Below, in pieces: positions 1 through 9,875 of a DNA stretch of 23,720 bases. The DNA comes from a virus. The position numbers were made by a program, and so were the translations under genes. The notes below the pieces were generated by a model. That model searched no databases, was not told the DNA's origin, and was given only the letters and a program-made list of their open reading frames with translations. The number at the start of each line of letters is the position of its first letter. Position 1 is the first letter of the stretch. The DNA is taken from positions 1 to 23,720 of the IMG/VR virus record IMGVR_UViG_3300028361_000125; one strand, given 5' to 3'.

Positions 1-589
1 ACGCAAAGTTTCCGCCCAAATCATAAACCTCTGTTCCTAATGTAACGTTTGTGAACGTGGAAGTGGTTAATGTCTGTACTCCTGAAGGCTTTGCTCTACA
101 TGCTATGGGTGTTCCAAGTTTTTCTGCTGTTACAGCATTATCTGCTATCTTAGCTGTAGTGACCACACCTGCGCCTAATACTGCTGCTACGTCTACTGCA
201 CCAGCTTTTAGTGTTCCGTCTTGGTCGTGGGCTACTGCCATACCTTGAGATAGTCGGTTTTCACGTTCTGCTGATACTGGTATGTATACTCTAGTCAGTG
301 AACCTGCTGTGTAGTTGCGGTCTCCTGAGCCTCTTTTTTGGTCTACGTTAGTAATAGATGTGGCGGAAGCTACTGTACCTTCAAATTCGTTGTATGTACC
401 TGCTGTTTGTACTTCTTGTCCGTCTACAACTGTTGCTTCGTCCATAGCGAAGATAACGCCCTCACCTATGGCTGTCCAGTTAGTAGTAGAAACAACTGTT
501 ATAGATGTTCCTCCTGCTGTGTAGTTAGCGTCTAGGGTCGTTGCTGAACCTGGGCTTCCAACGTTTAAAAATAAATCTGATGCTGGCAT
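1..589 (-). CDS. Tail fibre / receptor-binding-like protein, C-terminus cut by left edge
   Basis: An open frame runs from ATG at 589 off the left edge, giving 196 visible residues that begin MPASDLFLNVGSPGS. AAGGAAC lies just upstream and serves as ribosome-binding site. The first 150 residues look like a fibre shaft or collar (Thr, Ala and Gly rich, with GAVDVAAVLGAGVVTTAKIA and NAVTAEKLGTP, patterns common in phage tail fibres). From about residue 165 the sequence CRAKPSGVQTLTTSTFTNV, then EVYDLGG, resembles the start of the C1q/TNF-like beta-sandwich found at the tips of many phage fibres. The tip itself is missing. It is the last visible gene of the leftward late operon, after the nozzle-like gene. 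The fibre role is inferred from composition, motif style and position. Confidence 0.7.
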   Translation of the reverse strand, partial: MPASDLFLNVGSPGSATTLDANYTAGGTSITVVSTTNWTAIGEGVIFAMDEATVVDGQEVQTAGTYNEFEGTVASATSITNVDQKRGSGDRNYTAGSLTRVYIPVSAERENRLSQGMAVAHDQDGTLKAGAVDVAAVLGAGVVTTAKIADNAVTAEKLGTPIACRAKPSGVQTLTTSTFTNVTLGTEVYDLGGNFA

Positions 590-622
590 GTTATTGTTCC
601 TTACTTATTATATTATTACTTA

Positions 623-2641
623 TCATGCTTTTAATACCAAATCTTCAAGTGATTGACCCTTGGTATTTGTTGCGCTGTGTATATAATCTGTACCTGAAGT
701 ATTGCCGATTATTTCCCATGATAGCTCTGCTAGTAACCCTTTTGGCTTGATTTGTAGAACTGCTACGCTCTTACCATAACTATCAATACTCCCAGGGTCA
801 TCTCCATACTTATATGCTGCGTCCTTAGCTAGAAATGCACCGCCGTACTGCCATTGGCCTATGCCTGTAGCTGTAGTGGTAGTAACAAAGGTATCACTAC
901 CTGCTGCACTTGACGTCCCGTTACGAGTTAGTCCAGTGGCGTTTACTGTAATTGAACCTCTAGGCTGTAGTAGTTTGAAGTATTGCCTACGTATCTTGGC
1001 TAGGTTAAGTCCGTCCTCATCCCACACTAAAGCTGAAAAGGCTAGTCGGCTTCTCCATGCTACGTTGTCATCTTGGTGTGATCGTGAACCTGCTCGTGTA
1101 AACTCAAGTATTCTGTTACCTACTAATACACAGAAGTGAGTGTCACCAGCGTTATCTTCGTATAGCCACATATCTTTAGCCGCTACTGGCCAGCGTAATA
1201 TCCAAGGATTACCTTTACGTGATTTGTCATGTACCCATATCTCATTGTTACTAGATGAGCCTACTGGTAGTGCGTAGTAGTTACGCTGTCTTAACTCAAC
1301 ACCTACAGCACCAGATAGAGCTTCTAAGTTAATCTTTGCGACGTCTGGTTCTATGGCTTGGGCGATTGATTGGGTCGTTAGTATGTTTACAATGTTCTGT
1401 GAAGTACCTGTAGATTTGAAATCTAGCCCTGTAGGGTAGTCTATAGCGTCACCGTTTAGGATAGTTGCTCTTGGGGCGTAAGTACCCGACTGGCCGTTAG
1501 CCTCGTAGACGTTAGGGTATACAATAGCTTGGTCACCAACAGTAAGTGTTTCAAAGGTTACGTGGAACAAGTTACCTCTACCAGCCGCACCTCTAGCAGA
1601 TACAGTTATAACAGGGTCGCCCTTACCATTACGGAAGCTAGTAACGTAGTTTAGTTGGGTGTCGCCATTTTCATCTATCGGTACATATCCACCCCCGTTA
1701 TATGGTGAGAAGTCTGCTGTAGAGCTTATAGAGCCTGGTGATGAGTAGTAAAGTAGATTATCTGCGGTAACGCCATATACAGTACCGTTCTTCTTGTCTA
1801 CATGCATGTGAGTGAATACAGCACCTTCTGTAGAGTTACCTTCTGGGGCTATCTTGAATGGATTTGTGGCGAGTGTTCCGTAGTCTATGAATGATGTTTG
1901 GTCTGATCCCACTGAGTAGAGTTCTAGTTGGGTGTCTGCTGTGTTCCCGTAATAGATAGTATAGGTAACTGCACCTGATACAGCGCCCCATGAGATAGTA
2001 CAGAAGTCAGTAAGGTTCACCCAACTGTTGCGGTCTTTGGCGGCGTTATCTGATGATACAGTGCTGGCGATTGACTCTCCGACTGAATTACTAGCTGTGA
2101 CTCGGTAGTAGTGAGTTGAACCACCTGCTGTACCCGAATAGACTACAGAGCTTATAGAAGGTGTTGTTAGGGCTGTGTATTTAACTACTGCGTCTGTGGC
2201 TAGGTCTACATAAGATAAGTTATCTACACCGTTATAGATGTACACCTTGTTCTTATTCTGAACGCCTGAAGCCCATGCCTCGTCATCATAGGTATTAGAA
2301 CCGCCCAATACAGTATATCCACCACCGTCTTTTTGTTTATAAAGTACACCGTTAGCGCCAGTGTCCATCATCCATAGGTTATATCGCTCTCTACTCTGGT
2401 AGAACTTACCACGCCCTATAGCTGGAAATGTAGGTTGTGTACCGTAGGCTACTAGTGGTGGTCTTGGGCGGGATACGTGGTCCTGTACCAGTTCCATGTT
2501 GGTCATGTCTGATAGGGATTCGATAGGTCGTCTGGAGTCGTCAAACGTGGAGATATAACCCTTTTCAAAAGAGTTCTGGTGTATGTTTACTATCTTACGA
2601 GACTTACGTGAGTTGCGCTTTGACTGCTGTTGAAAAGGCAT
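623..2641 (-). CDS. Tail nozzle/stabilisation-like virion protein with FnIII-like domain
   Basis: 672 residues. The N-terminus is basic, followed by KGYISTFDDSRRPIESLSDM and then VSRPRPPLVAYG (about residues 28-67), a block I associate with podoviral tail nozzle or stabilisation proteins that fold as beta-propellers. Residues about 158-255 have a fibronectin type III-like pattern (HYYRVTASNSVGES, then VTYTIYYG). The remainder is beta-rich with repeated Tyr/Gly/Asp turns and no transmembrane segment. ATG at 2641 directly abuts the TAA of the upstream adaptor-like gene, so translation is probably coupled. In short-tailed phages the adaptor and nozzle genes are usually adjacent, which supports the call. 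It could instead be a host-recognition or other tail-surface protein. Confidence 0.6.
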   Translation of the reverse strand: MPFQQQSKRNSRKSRKIVNIHQNSFEKGYISTFDDSRRPIESLSDMTNMELVQDHVSRPRPPLVAYGTQPTFPAIGRGKFYQSRERYNLWMMDTGANGVLYKQKDGGGYTVLGGSNTYDDEAWASGVQNKNKVYIYNGVDNLSYVDLATDAVVKYTALTTPSISSVVYSGTAGGSTHYYRVTASNSVGESIASTVSSDNAAKDRNSWVNLTDFCTISWGAVSGAVTYTIYYGNTADTQLELYSVGSDQTSFIDYGTLATNPFKIAPEGNSTEGAVFTHMHVDKKNGTVYGVTADNLLYYSSPGSISSTADFSPYNGGGYVPIDENGDTQLNYVTSFRNGKGDPVITVSARGAAGRGNLFHVTFETLTVGDQAIVYPNVYEANGQSGTYAPRATILNGDAIDYPTGLDFKSTGTSQNIVNILTTQSIAQAIEPDVAKINLEALSGAVGVELRQRNYYALPVGSSSNNEIWVHDKSRKGNPWILRWPVAAKDMWLYEDNAGDTHFCVLVGNRILEFTRAGSRSHQDDNVAWRSRLAFSALVWDEDGLNLAKIRRQYFKLLQPRGSITVNATGLTRNGTSSAAGSDTFVTTTTATGIGQWQYGGAFLAKDAAYKYGDDPGSIDSYGKSVAVLQIKPKGLLAELSWEIIGNTSGTDYIHSATNTKGQSLEDLVLKA

Positions 2642-3319
2642 TTAATACCTTTCAGTTCCATGTATTCTATTCACGTTCGTAGGAATAGCTTTCGGTGTGT
2701 TGTAGGTATTTCGGCGGTTAGTACGTACCATTTGCATGTATAACTCGTTAGCTTTGGCGTTTAGGTCGGCACTTTTATCCTCGTAGGTTATGTCGTTAAA
2801 GGCTATCTCTGCTGCGACTGCCATAACTCCCCAGTCTGCGTCTGGTAGTGGGATAGTGTCTGTGGATAGTGTTACGTCTGCTGGCATGTAGTAGCCTGGT
2901 AGGTGTAGAGTGCCACCAACTATGTCTTCTGTAGCCACGATAGCGTTAGAACAGTAAAGTACTTTAGGGTTCATTCCAGCTAGGTAGAACTGACGACCAG
3001 TCTTTGTTCGGCGGCGTGGGTTGGTCATCTGGTAATAGACTTTATTAGAGTTAGTGTCTACTGCATACACTTCGTCTGATGCTGCTATTAGTGTAGCGTC
3101 TGTGTTGTATGACGGGGTGGCTGATACTGTTATCGCGCCCAATGACTTAACTTCCCATGTCTCATCAAACAGTACCTTAGAGTTACGGAACAGTCGTCTT
3201 TTAACACGATTTATTGCTGCTACCCACTGTGAGGCTTCTTCTGTACCAAATGTAGGAGCATCATCATCAATACCACGCAATACGTAGTTAATGTCTACTA
3301 GCGCTTCTGCTACTGTCAT
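2642..3319 (-). CDS. Head-tail adaptor-like protein (tail tubular protein A / gp4-like)
   Basis: 225 residues, close to the usual size of podoviral adaptor proteins. An N-terminal helical part (about 1-45) is followed by a beta-rich middle. The C-terminal helical segment PLPDADWGVMAVAAEIAFND and then DLNAKANELYMQMVRTNRR (about 157-203) matches the helix-loop-helix style of adaptor proteins that dock on the portal ring. No strong ribosome-binding site is visible before ATG at 3319. The 97-base gap to the upstream 1720-residue gene shows no clear promoter or terminator. The next gene starts at the base after its stop codon. The adaptor role is inferred from length, C-terminal pattern and neighbours. 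Confidence 0.6.
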   Translation of the reverse strand: MTVAEALVDINYVLRGIDDDAPTFGTEEASQWVAAINRVKRRLFRNSKVLFDETWEVKSLGAITVSATPSYNTDATLIAASDEVYAVDTNSNKVYYQMTNPRRRTKTGRQFYLAGMNPKVLYCSNAIVATEDIVGGTLHLPGYYMPADVTLSTDTIPLPDADWGVMAVAAEIAFNDITYEDKSADLNAKANELYMQMVRTNRRNTYNTPKAIPTNVNRIHGTERY

Positions 3320-3416
3320 TGGTTATTATCGGGTGTTGTATTTGGTAGTGTTATCACTGTCCGCTCCTTGATTAGAGGCTCGGTGTAACGGCTACCTTGT
3401 TTATAACTTAATAGTA

Positions 3417-6400
3417 TCATACTACTGCATTTTCTAATAGTTGTCTTAGCGATTTATTCACTGATATAGGGTTGCTACCACCTTCGTAGAAGAAACTGAA
3501 CTTCTTAGGTTTAGAGCCTTTGCCTGCTGATTTACGCCCACTAGATTTTCTACCACCCTTACTGCTTGAACGACTAGAGCTACTTGATGTCTGATTGCTA
3601 ACTAATCCATAGCCTAGTTCTTCTCGTAGCATCTTGCCTACTTGTGGGTACTTCTGTAGACCTGCTTGAGTTAATGCGTTGTCTATCTCTATTACTTTAT
3701 CCATCTGAGCTTTGCTGATAGTGCCGTCTTGTATTCTTGAGCGCATGTCATTGTCACCTAGTTTGTAGAATGATTGTGTTTTATCGTCTAGTTGTGACTT
3801 AACAGTACTTTTTAGGAAGGTGTCTGTAGCTTTTGATTGTGCGATTTCATCTTTGCCTTCAGAATTCTTTTTATAGCGTGAGTATTCTTCTGCAAACTTG
3901 CTGTCTAGTTTTACTCCGCCTATTTCTAACCCTCTTTGGTCTAATAGTGTCTTTGCCTCTGTGTTTACCCTATCTATGGTTTCTCTTAGTTCGTCTGTGT
4001 CGTAATCACCAATCTTTATGCCGTCACCTTTTTTACTGTAAGCGTCTACTATTTTGTCGTAGTCTGTGCCAGTAGCTTGTACGTCTTGAGTTTTTCCACT
4101 TGCACTAGTACCACTAGCTCTACGGTCTTGTATGCCTTGTACCGTTTTAGCCGCATTACCAGATTGTTGTATAGACTCTTGTATAGCCTTAACGTCATCC
4201 TTGCCTGTAATGTTACCCTGTTTGTTGTCGTAGTATGCTCTAGCTCCAGATGTTGAATTAGGACCAAATAGTAGGCTCTTGGTTGCATTTATTGGGTCGG
4301 CTGATACAGGGAACGTCGGGTTGTTGCCACCGTCTACTGCGTGACCTCTAACCAATGCTTGTGCGCCAGTAACCGTTTTTCTTAGTTGGTTTCCAGCTGG
4401 AATAAATCCTCTAGACACTTCTTCGGCTGCGTTCTGTACATCACCCTCTATTAGAGATTTAACGCCCTTGATCCCACGCTCTACTACCTGTACTGGTGCT
4501 GCTTGTCCGTCAAACCTACCAACATCTGAGTCTTGACCGAATACGTCTTTTCTTAGTTCTTGTGGAAGTATGTTAGCACCTGCCATTACAAATGGGTTCA
4601 TGTTAGCTGCTTCACTGGCAAACCGTTGCGCCGTACCACCGATTTTACCTACAGTACTTCTTTCGTCATCTTCATCATCTTCTGAGAAGTCTTTTATTGT
4701 ATCTAAGGTAGCGCCTAGGAAGTCTGGTAATGGTTCAAACCCTGTGACAGATGCCAGGATACTGTTCATAACAAAGGCTCCTGCAACGTACTTGCCTTTT
4801 TGAACAGGTGTTAGGTCTTTCCAGAATAGTTGGTTCTGTGCGTTTACTTCTAGGGTGTACTGTAGAACTCCGTTAGCTACGGTACTTCGGTATATCTCTG
4901 GCTTGTCTGCAATACCACGACCAGCGACAACTCGCTCTGCCATTCTGTCTGCTTCTACAACAGCCTCGTCTCCTTTAAATCCTCTTGCTAATGCTGCCTC
5001 ATGTTCTGCATAGAACGTCATCTTAACAAACTCTTGCTCTACTACTTGTAGTGGTATACCTAGAGCGTCTAAGCCCTTGGATACATTACTTCTTATAGGT
5101 GAGTTTACGTTTGTTATTCTTGACTGAACAAATCGTGATTTTTCTATTATTGGGTCGTTAGTTGCTAGTTTCTTAACTGCTACCAACGTATTCTTACCGC
5201 CAGCGTGAGCGATTGTAGATGGTATACCAAGTGTCTGAGATAATACTGATTGAGCGTTACCTAGTATAGTGGCTCGTCCACCTATCTTCTGTAGTGTCTG
5301 CCATCCCTTGAGCGCTACTGGACCAGTATCACCCATTTTATCTACTACTGTTCGGTCTAGTGCGTTTGTCTTACCAGCTAGTGCGTTTGCGTATTCTTGC
5401 CATCCGTTAATAACTTTATCAATATTAGTGTCGTTAAACTTCTCTTTGAAAGCATCTCTTAGGTCTGCTTTAACTGTTTTTTCATCAAACTCTGATTCAA
5501 ACTTTTGAGCTGTACGCATAGCTGTTTCTACGGCTCTAGCTCTTACGGCTGATTCAGTCATGTGTATGTTGTATAGGGTAGGCTCTAGGTAGGAGTCAAC
5601 GGCTTCAAATGGGTCTTTCTTAAAGTCCTGTGCGCCCTTACGCTGTTGAAAGAATGGGTTCCAGCGTTTGCGTGGTTCAAACTCACCAGTACGTCCTGAT
5701 ATTTCTCCAGGTACACCTTTACGAGTATTGCCGTCTGCTTCTCCTAATGCTGAGTTCCTTAGCTTGCCATACATATCACCAGCAAAACTAGTCTTGTTGC
5801 TTAGCTCGCTAATGTGAGTGAGGTAGTCTTTACGCTTTGCTACTTCTGGCTCGCCAAATCGTGCAAATTCCTTATTAACTCTAGTCAGAAGTGTGTCGTA
5901 TACTTTACGAGTTTCTTTTTTGTATAGGTCTATCTGCTTGACTGTTTCTGTGCCGTATTCAGCAGTTATATCTTTTCGTGTAGTAGTTCCCTCAATATAG
6001 TTAAATACAGCTTCTTTATAGGCTTTCTTATTAACGCCAGATGGTTTAGCCTTCATGGTGTCCTTCATTCTTGTTTTAAGGTTTCCTCTTTCAGCGTTCA
6101 ATTCTTTACGGAAGTTAGTCTCGTTCTGTAGCTTGTTGGCTATGACGTACTTGTACACTTTGCTTGCTTGAGCCTTGTCTTTAAACACTCTAAATATGTT
6201 GCGCTCCATAGTCTGACCAACTTTGTAAGAGTTTTCTATGTTCTTAGCGTCACCTATAATATTATTCATATTAACCATTTCGCCACCTACGTTTACTTCT
6301 ACGCCTGTTGGATTGACTCTTACATGGTTGCCTATTACGGTTCCGTCGCTGTCTAGTACATTACCAGATTTAATAGTATGTATCTTAGGGTTGAACTTGT

Positions 6401-8579
6401 TAATAGCGACGCTTCTTCCAGCCTCACCTTTTTCTGCGTAATAGTTAAACTCTGTTCCTTCTCTTTCAGCTGTAGCTTGGGCTGATTGTATCTCTTGGCT
6501 ACTGTTTACTGCACTTTCTAGTATTTTAGCGTTACGGCTATTAGGGTTAGTAGCTACTGCATTAAAGATGTCTGCTGGGCGTGATGCGTCTTGGTTTGTA
6601 AATTCTGGTATACTGTTGGCATATGAAGAACCCTGAGACAATTTTTCTCTCTTTGATTTTAGTTCCGTTGCTTGGGATTGTTCTATTCCAAGAGCACTGG
6701 CTACCTGGTCTACTCCTGATGTTTCTGCTGTTTGTCTCTGCGTTTTGGTTTGACCGCCTAACTTAGTACTCTTACCTTGTAGGGCGTCTTGGAGTTTAGA
6801 TACTCTAGGGGTAGGTTTAGGGGTAGGTTGGGATTGGGCGGCAAATGGAACTACTTGGTCGCTACCAAATGCGCTATTTAATAACTTGGAGTTATCCCCA
6901 CTCTTATCCATCTGTACCACTACGCCATCGTGACCTTTAGACTCTAGTAGTTTAACTACATTGTCTGACCATGCCTGTGTCTCTGATTTAGAGAGTCCAG
7001 TAGGACTTGGATATTTATTGCCAGCTTCTCTGCTTATTTCTCTCCACTGTTGGTCGTTTGTTAATATTAGAGGCTTGCTTAGTTCTACTGATGATTCTTC
7101 TATATTTTCGCCAAACTTAGAGGCAGTATCTTTATCAAACGCATAATACTTTTTATCATTTCCTAGTATACTTTGGTCGTTGAGTGTCTTGACCTGCTTA
7201 TTGCCACCAGAACCCCTAAACACTTTATAAGTCTTAGCCTCTGTGTTTGCTGAGTCAAAGTCTCTAGTGCCGTCTGCTGATACAGGCTTAATAGCTTTGT
7301 TCTTTAGTCTTGTTGCTGGTGATGCTCCTATATTGTCTATGGCGTCTATTTCTTTGGCGGCTTGGTTCATAGCTGCTGTTTTGCCCATTTGCTGAGCTTT
7401 GGTGTATCTCTCTACCAATACGTTACGCTTTTGTTGTTGGGCGTCGGTTAGTCCTGTAGGGGTATTCAACTTAGTCCCTATCTCAACACCGCCTCTTGCG
7501 CCTGCACCTAAGATTCCGCCAGCAAGTACTGATTGGGCGACACCCTCTGTAAGGCTTCTGGTTGGATCGTAAGTCTTTTGTGATGCAAAGTTATCTGCTA
7601 CTGTCTGTAGACCTTCTGTAGTACCCTCTGTGAGTCCTGATGCTACTAGACGTGTAGTTGTCCTAGCTGCTGCGTTACCCGCTAGCCTTTGGGGTAGTTT
7701 GCTAACTAATTTAGAGGTTATCGCTCCACCAGCTTTTCCACCGATAGTTCCGAGAGATAGTTTCTCAAGTCCTGCGTTTACTCCACCTAATGCTGTACCA
7801 GCTCCAAATGATGCTTGAGGGCTATATCCTGCATCTTCCATGTTTCCTGCTAGGTCGTTAGCTGAACCTGTAAAGTACTTTGCTAGTACTGCTTTTTGAG
7901 TAACAGGGTTGAGTGAATTAACAAGGTCTCCACCTAGTGAAATACCACCGCTAATGAGTGTGTCTCCAAGTCCTCTATTGGCAAAGTCGCCTTGTTGGTC
8001 TACTGCACCAAGCCCTTGTAGCTTGTCTCCGAACTCGACAAGTCCATCAGCGTTACCACCTAGTGCGTTTACACCTCTACCACCGTATGCAAGAAGGCCA
8101 CCAGCTGTATTAGCATATATATCATCTAGCGTTGAAAGCCCCGTTAGTACTGGGCGTAATACCTTGTTATTAGCTACTGAATTAGCAGCAGGTAATATAG
8201 CTTTTTGGAAGCCTGACATACCGCCTTGTGTATTATTGTTTAATGTGTTTTGTAGCCCTTGGTTAAACTGTTGGGCAGTTATAGATCCAGATTTAAACCT
8301 GTCCCTCAAGGCTATCGCTTGCTCACGCTCTACCTTGTTGGCGTCTGTTCTAGCTTGCTGGCTAGTCTGCGATTGTTTGAACGTCTTACCGCTATCGAAT
8401 GGATTTACTTGGTTAAAAGCTTTTGATATATTGCTTCGGTTATCTACAGCTTTAGTCTGAGCAGGTGGAGCCATTCTTTTTCGGGCAGCGTTAGAAGTCC
8501 TCGCAATACCTTGGCGAGCGTTCTCTTCCTTATCCCAGAAATCACTGGATTCCCAGAGGTTGCGTAAACTGAATCCCAT
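3417..8579 (-). CDS. Giant internal virion / ejection protein with ART-like domain
   Basis: 1720 residues, starting at ATG 8579 after AAGGAG. Residues 120-370 are Gly/Ala rich with amphipathic or weakly hydrophobic stretches, as in ejection proteins that insert into membranes. Residues about 450-580 look like an ADP-ribosyltransferase fold of the kind seen in phage polyvalent proteins: YKVFRGSGG near 451, KYYAFDKDTASKFGE near 477, SKGHDGVVVQ near 547, DQVVPF near 574. Residues 770-930 are charged and helical, ending KRKDYLTHISELS. Residues 1090-1285 hold further hydrophobic segments (KYVAGAFVMNSILASVTGF). Residues 1664-1693 form a Ser/Lys/Arg-rich basic tail. I see no lysozyme or transglycosylase motif. 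It probably enters the host with the genome; function is inferred from size, layout and neighbours. Confidence 0.65.
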   Translation of the reverse strand: MGFSLRNLWESSDFWDKEENARQGIARTSNAARKRMAPPAQTKAVDNRSNISKAFNQVNPFDSGKTFKQSQTSQQARTDANKVEREQAIALRDRFKSGSITAQQFNQGLQNTLNNNTQGGMSGFQKAILPAANSVANNKVLRPVLTGLSTLDDIYANTAGGLLAYGGRGVNALGGNADGLVEFGDKLQGLGAVDQQGDFANRGLGDTLISGGISLGGDLVNSLNPVTQKAVLAKYFTGSANDLAGNMEDAGYSPQASFGAGTALGGVNAGLEKLSLGTIGGKAGGAITSKLVSKLPQRLAGNAAARTTTRLVASGLTEGTTEGLQTVADNFASQKTYDPTRSLTEGVAQSVLAGGILGAGARGGVEIGTKLNTPTGLTDAQQQKRNVLVERYTKAQQMGKTAAMNQAAKEIDAIDNIGASPATRLKNKAIKPVSADGTRDFDSANTEAKTYKVFRGSGGNKQVKTLNDQSILGNDKKYYAFDKDTASKFGENIEESSVELSKPLILTNDQQWREISREAGNKYPSPTGLSKSETQAWSDNVVKLLESKGHDGVVVQMDKSGDNSKLLNSAFGSDQVVPFAAQSQPTPKPTPRVSKLQDALQGKSTKLGGQTKTQRQTAETSGVDQVASALGIEQSQATELKSKREKLSQGSSYANSIPEFTNQDASRPADIFNAVATNPNSRNAKILESAVNSSQEIQSAQATAEREGTEFNYYAEKGEAGRSVAINKFNPKIHTIKSGNVLDSDGTVIGNHVRVNPTGVEVNVGGEMVNMNNIIGDAKNIENSYKVGQTMERNIFRVFKDKAQASKVYKYVIANKLQNETNFRKELNAERGNLKTRMKDTMKAKPSGVNKKAYKEAVFNYIEGTTTRKDITAEYGTETVKQIDLYKKETRKVYDTLLTRVNKEFARFGEPEVAKRKDYLTHISELSNKTSFAGDMYGKLRNSALGEADGNTRKGVPGEISGRTGEFEPRKRWNPFFQQRKGAQDFKKDPFEAVDSYLEPTLYNIHMTESAVRARAVETAMRTAQKFESEFDEKTVKADLRDAFKEKFNDTNIDKVINGWQEYANALAGKTNALDRTVVDKMGDTGPVALKGWQTLQKIGGRATILGNAQSVLSQTLGIPSTIAHAGGKNTLVAVKKLATNDPIIEKSRFVQSRITNVNSPIRSNVSKGLDALGIPLQVVEQEFVKMTFYAEHEAALARGFKGDEAVVEADRMAERVVAGRGIADKPEIYRSTVANGVLQYTLEVNAQNQLFWKDLTPVQKGKYVAGAFVMNSILASVTGFEPLPDFLGATLDTIKDFSEDDEDDERSTVGKIGGTAQRFASEAANMNPFVMAGANILPQELRKDVFGQDSDVGRFDGQAAPVQVVERGIKGVKSLIEGDVQNAAEEVSRGFIPAGNQLRKTVTGAQALVRGHAVDGGNNPTFPVSADPINATKSLLFGPNSTSGARAYYDNKQGNITGKDDVKAIQESIQQSGNAAKTVQGIQDRRASGTSASGKTQDVQATGTDYDKIVDAYSKKGDGIKIGDYDTDELRETIDRVNTEAKTLLDQRGLEIGGVKLDSKFAEEYSRYKKNSEGKDEIAQSKATDTFLKSTVKSQLDDKTQSFYKLGDNDMRSRIQDGTISKAQMDKVIEIDNALTQAGLQKYPQVGKMLREELGYGLVSNQTSSSSSRSSSKGGRKSSGRKSAGKGSKPKKFSFFYEGGSNPISVNKSLRQLLENAVV

Positions 8580-8589
8580 CTAAGACTCC

Positions 8590-9696
8590 TTAAATTCTTT
8601 GTTCTTCTTCTCTGTTCCTGTCAAGAAATGCTTTGTATGGTGAGTATTGTTCTTGTCCACCGTTTTGCTTACTAGCGTTTAGTGCTTGGCGGTCTACTAG
8701 GTAGTCAGATAGTTTTGGCGCGGTTGCTTTAACTGCTCTTGAGGCTTCGTTCCTGAATTGACCAGGTAGTGCGTCTAGTTGGTTCTGTATGCCTAAGTAT
8801 CTATCTTGGTATGGTTGAGCGGCGGATAGTTGGTCTCCACCCATAACTCTAGCTCGTTCTGCTGCGATTTCTGCTAGTGTTTGGTTGATGCCTTGTTCTT
8901 GTGCGCCTACTCCTGCTCTTAGAGATTCCTCTTGAGTTCTACGGCTTGCTTTGATTTCTTCTAGTAGTTTCTCAAAGTCTGTCTTAGTGTCGCCTACTGC
9001 TAGGTCTAGGTTTCTTTCGTTTTTGCCGAATGAACCCATTACTCCATCTCTTTGCTGTGAAGCCTGTCTTGCTACTGCGTTACTCCCTGCTAGGTTAGCT
9101 GAAGCACCTGAACCACCTGCCATACCTATAATACGTCGTAGGCTGTCTGACATTGTTCGTGCATTAGTGTCTACACCGTTTATAGCTTGGTTCTTAGAGT
9201 TTTGAGAATCTTCTCTTTGAATATCGAAGTCTCTGTTAGCTCTGTTAAAGCCTGATTGGGCGTTATTATTAGCCTGTGTCGTGCTGTCGTTAAGACCCTG
9301 TAAGCCACTGTTAAGTGTACCTTGTGTAGATTGTAGTAGTCTTTCGAATAGGCTTTTTTGAGCGTCAAGACCTCTTACGTCTTCTTGATTGTATGCTGGT
9401 GCTGCTGATCCACTGCCACCTCTAGTAGTCCCACTTCCCTGTTGAGGGTTCCACTGTCCATCGCCAAAAACACTACCGACACCTGTCTCTGTGTCGTAGT
9501 ACATAGCTCCGTCATATGCACCCGTAGTAGCACCCTTTACCTGTGGGGTTGATGATGCTTCTGGCTGACCGTAGCTAGGCCTACCTGAACCATAGCCGTT
9601 AGAAAAAGATGAACCGAATGTACCACCTGTATTATTGGATTGTCCTTGTAGTGCGTTTGTAATGGCCCAGTTTGCTGGATTGAGGTTTAATCTCAT
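8590..9696 (-). CDS. Gly/Gln-rich coiled-coil internal virion protein
   Basis: 368 residues, ATG at 9696 preceded by AGGAG at good spacing. Residues 20-105 are low-complexity Gly/Ser/Thr/Gln. Residues 105-300 are predicted helical and Gln/Asn/Glu rich, with a short hydrophobic Gly/Ala patch near 190-205 (IIGMAGGSGASANLAG). The C-terminal region is helical with KAFLDRNREEEQRI at the end. The gene sits 10 bases upstream of the giant ejection-type gene, and its stop codon overlaps that gene's ribosome-binding site. This resembles the small internal core protein that precedes the large ejection protein in podoviruses. I do not recognise a named family; the role is inferred from neighbours and composition. 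Confidence 0.6.
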   Translation of the reverse strand: MRLNLNPANWAITNALQGQSNNTGGTFGSSFSNGYGSGRPSYGQPEASSTPQVKGATTGAYDGAMYYDTETGVGSVFGDGQWNPQQGSGTTRGGSGSAAPAYNQEDVRGLDAQKSLFERLLQSTQGTLNSGLQGLNDSTTQANNNAQSGFNRANRDFDIQREDSQNSKNQAINGVDTNARTMSDSLRRIIGMAGGSGASANLAGSNAVARQASQQRDGVMGSFGKNERNLDLAVGDTKTDFEKLLEEIKASRRTQEESLRAGVGAQEQGINQTLAEIAAERARVMGGDQLSAAQPYQDRYLGIQNQLDALPGQFRNEASRAVKATAPKLSDYLVDRQALNASKQNGGQEQYSPYKAFLDRNREEEQRI

Positions 9697-9713
9697 GTTA
9701 TATCTCCTGAATG

Positions 9714-9797
9714 TTAAATATGTTTTATCTTGTTGCTAGAAGTATCTAGCTTGTAAAACTTATCTTCATTTTCGGCTAAAACCGTTTCAGGTGGCAT
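9714..9797 (-). CDS. Possible 27-residue small gene
   Basis: ATG at 9797 opens 27 codons: MPPETVLAENEDKFYKLDTS followed by SNKIKHI and TAA. A weak AGGAA lies upstream. The frame fills about half of a 179-base gap between the tail fibre gene and the Gly/Gln-rich virion gene, and its stop falls just before the latter's ribosome-binding site, as expected of an operon gene. It contains a perfect 6-base inverted repeat (9735-9740 with 9745-9750). No family is recognised and it may be chance. Confidence 0.4.
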   Translation of the reverse strand: MPPETVLAENEDKFYKLDTSSNKIKHI

Positions 9798-9875
9798 AAA
9801 GGCTAGTTCCTGTTTGGATATGTCTATATGTATAGTAACAGTTTTGTTTATTATGTGCTACTAGGTGAGTATAGA

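Noticed and set aside
7909-8460. 183-residue plus-strand ORF, the longest on that strand
   Set aside because: It lies wholly inside the giant ejection-type gene in antisense, with Pro/Ser-rich shadow composition and no family pattern.
3417-8579. Tape measure protein
   Set aside because: It lacks the long uniform coiled-coil, and tail tube and chaperone genes are absent; the position before adaptor-like and nozzle-like genes fits an ejection protein better.
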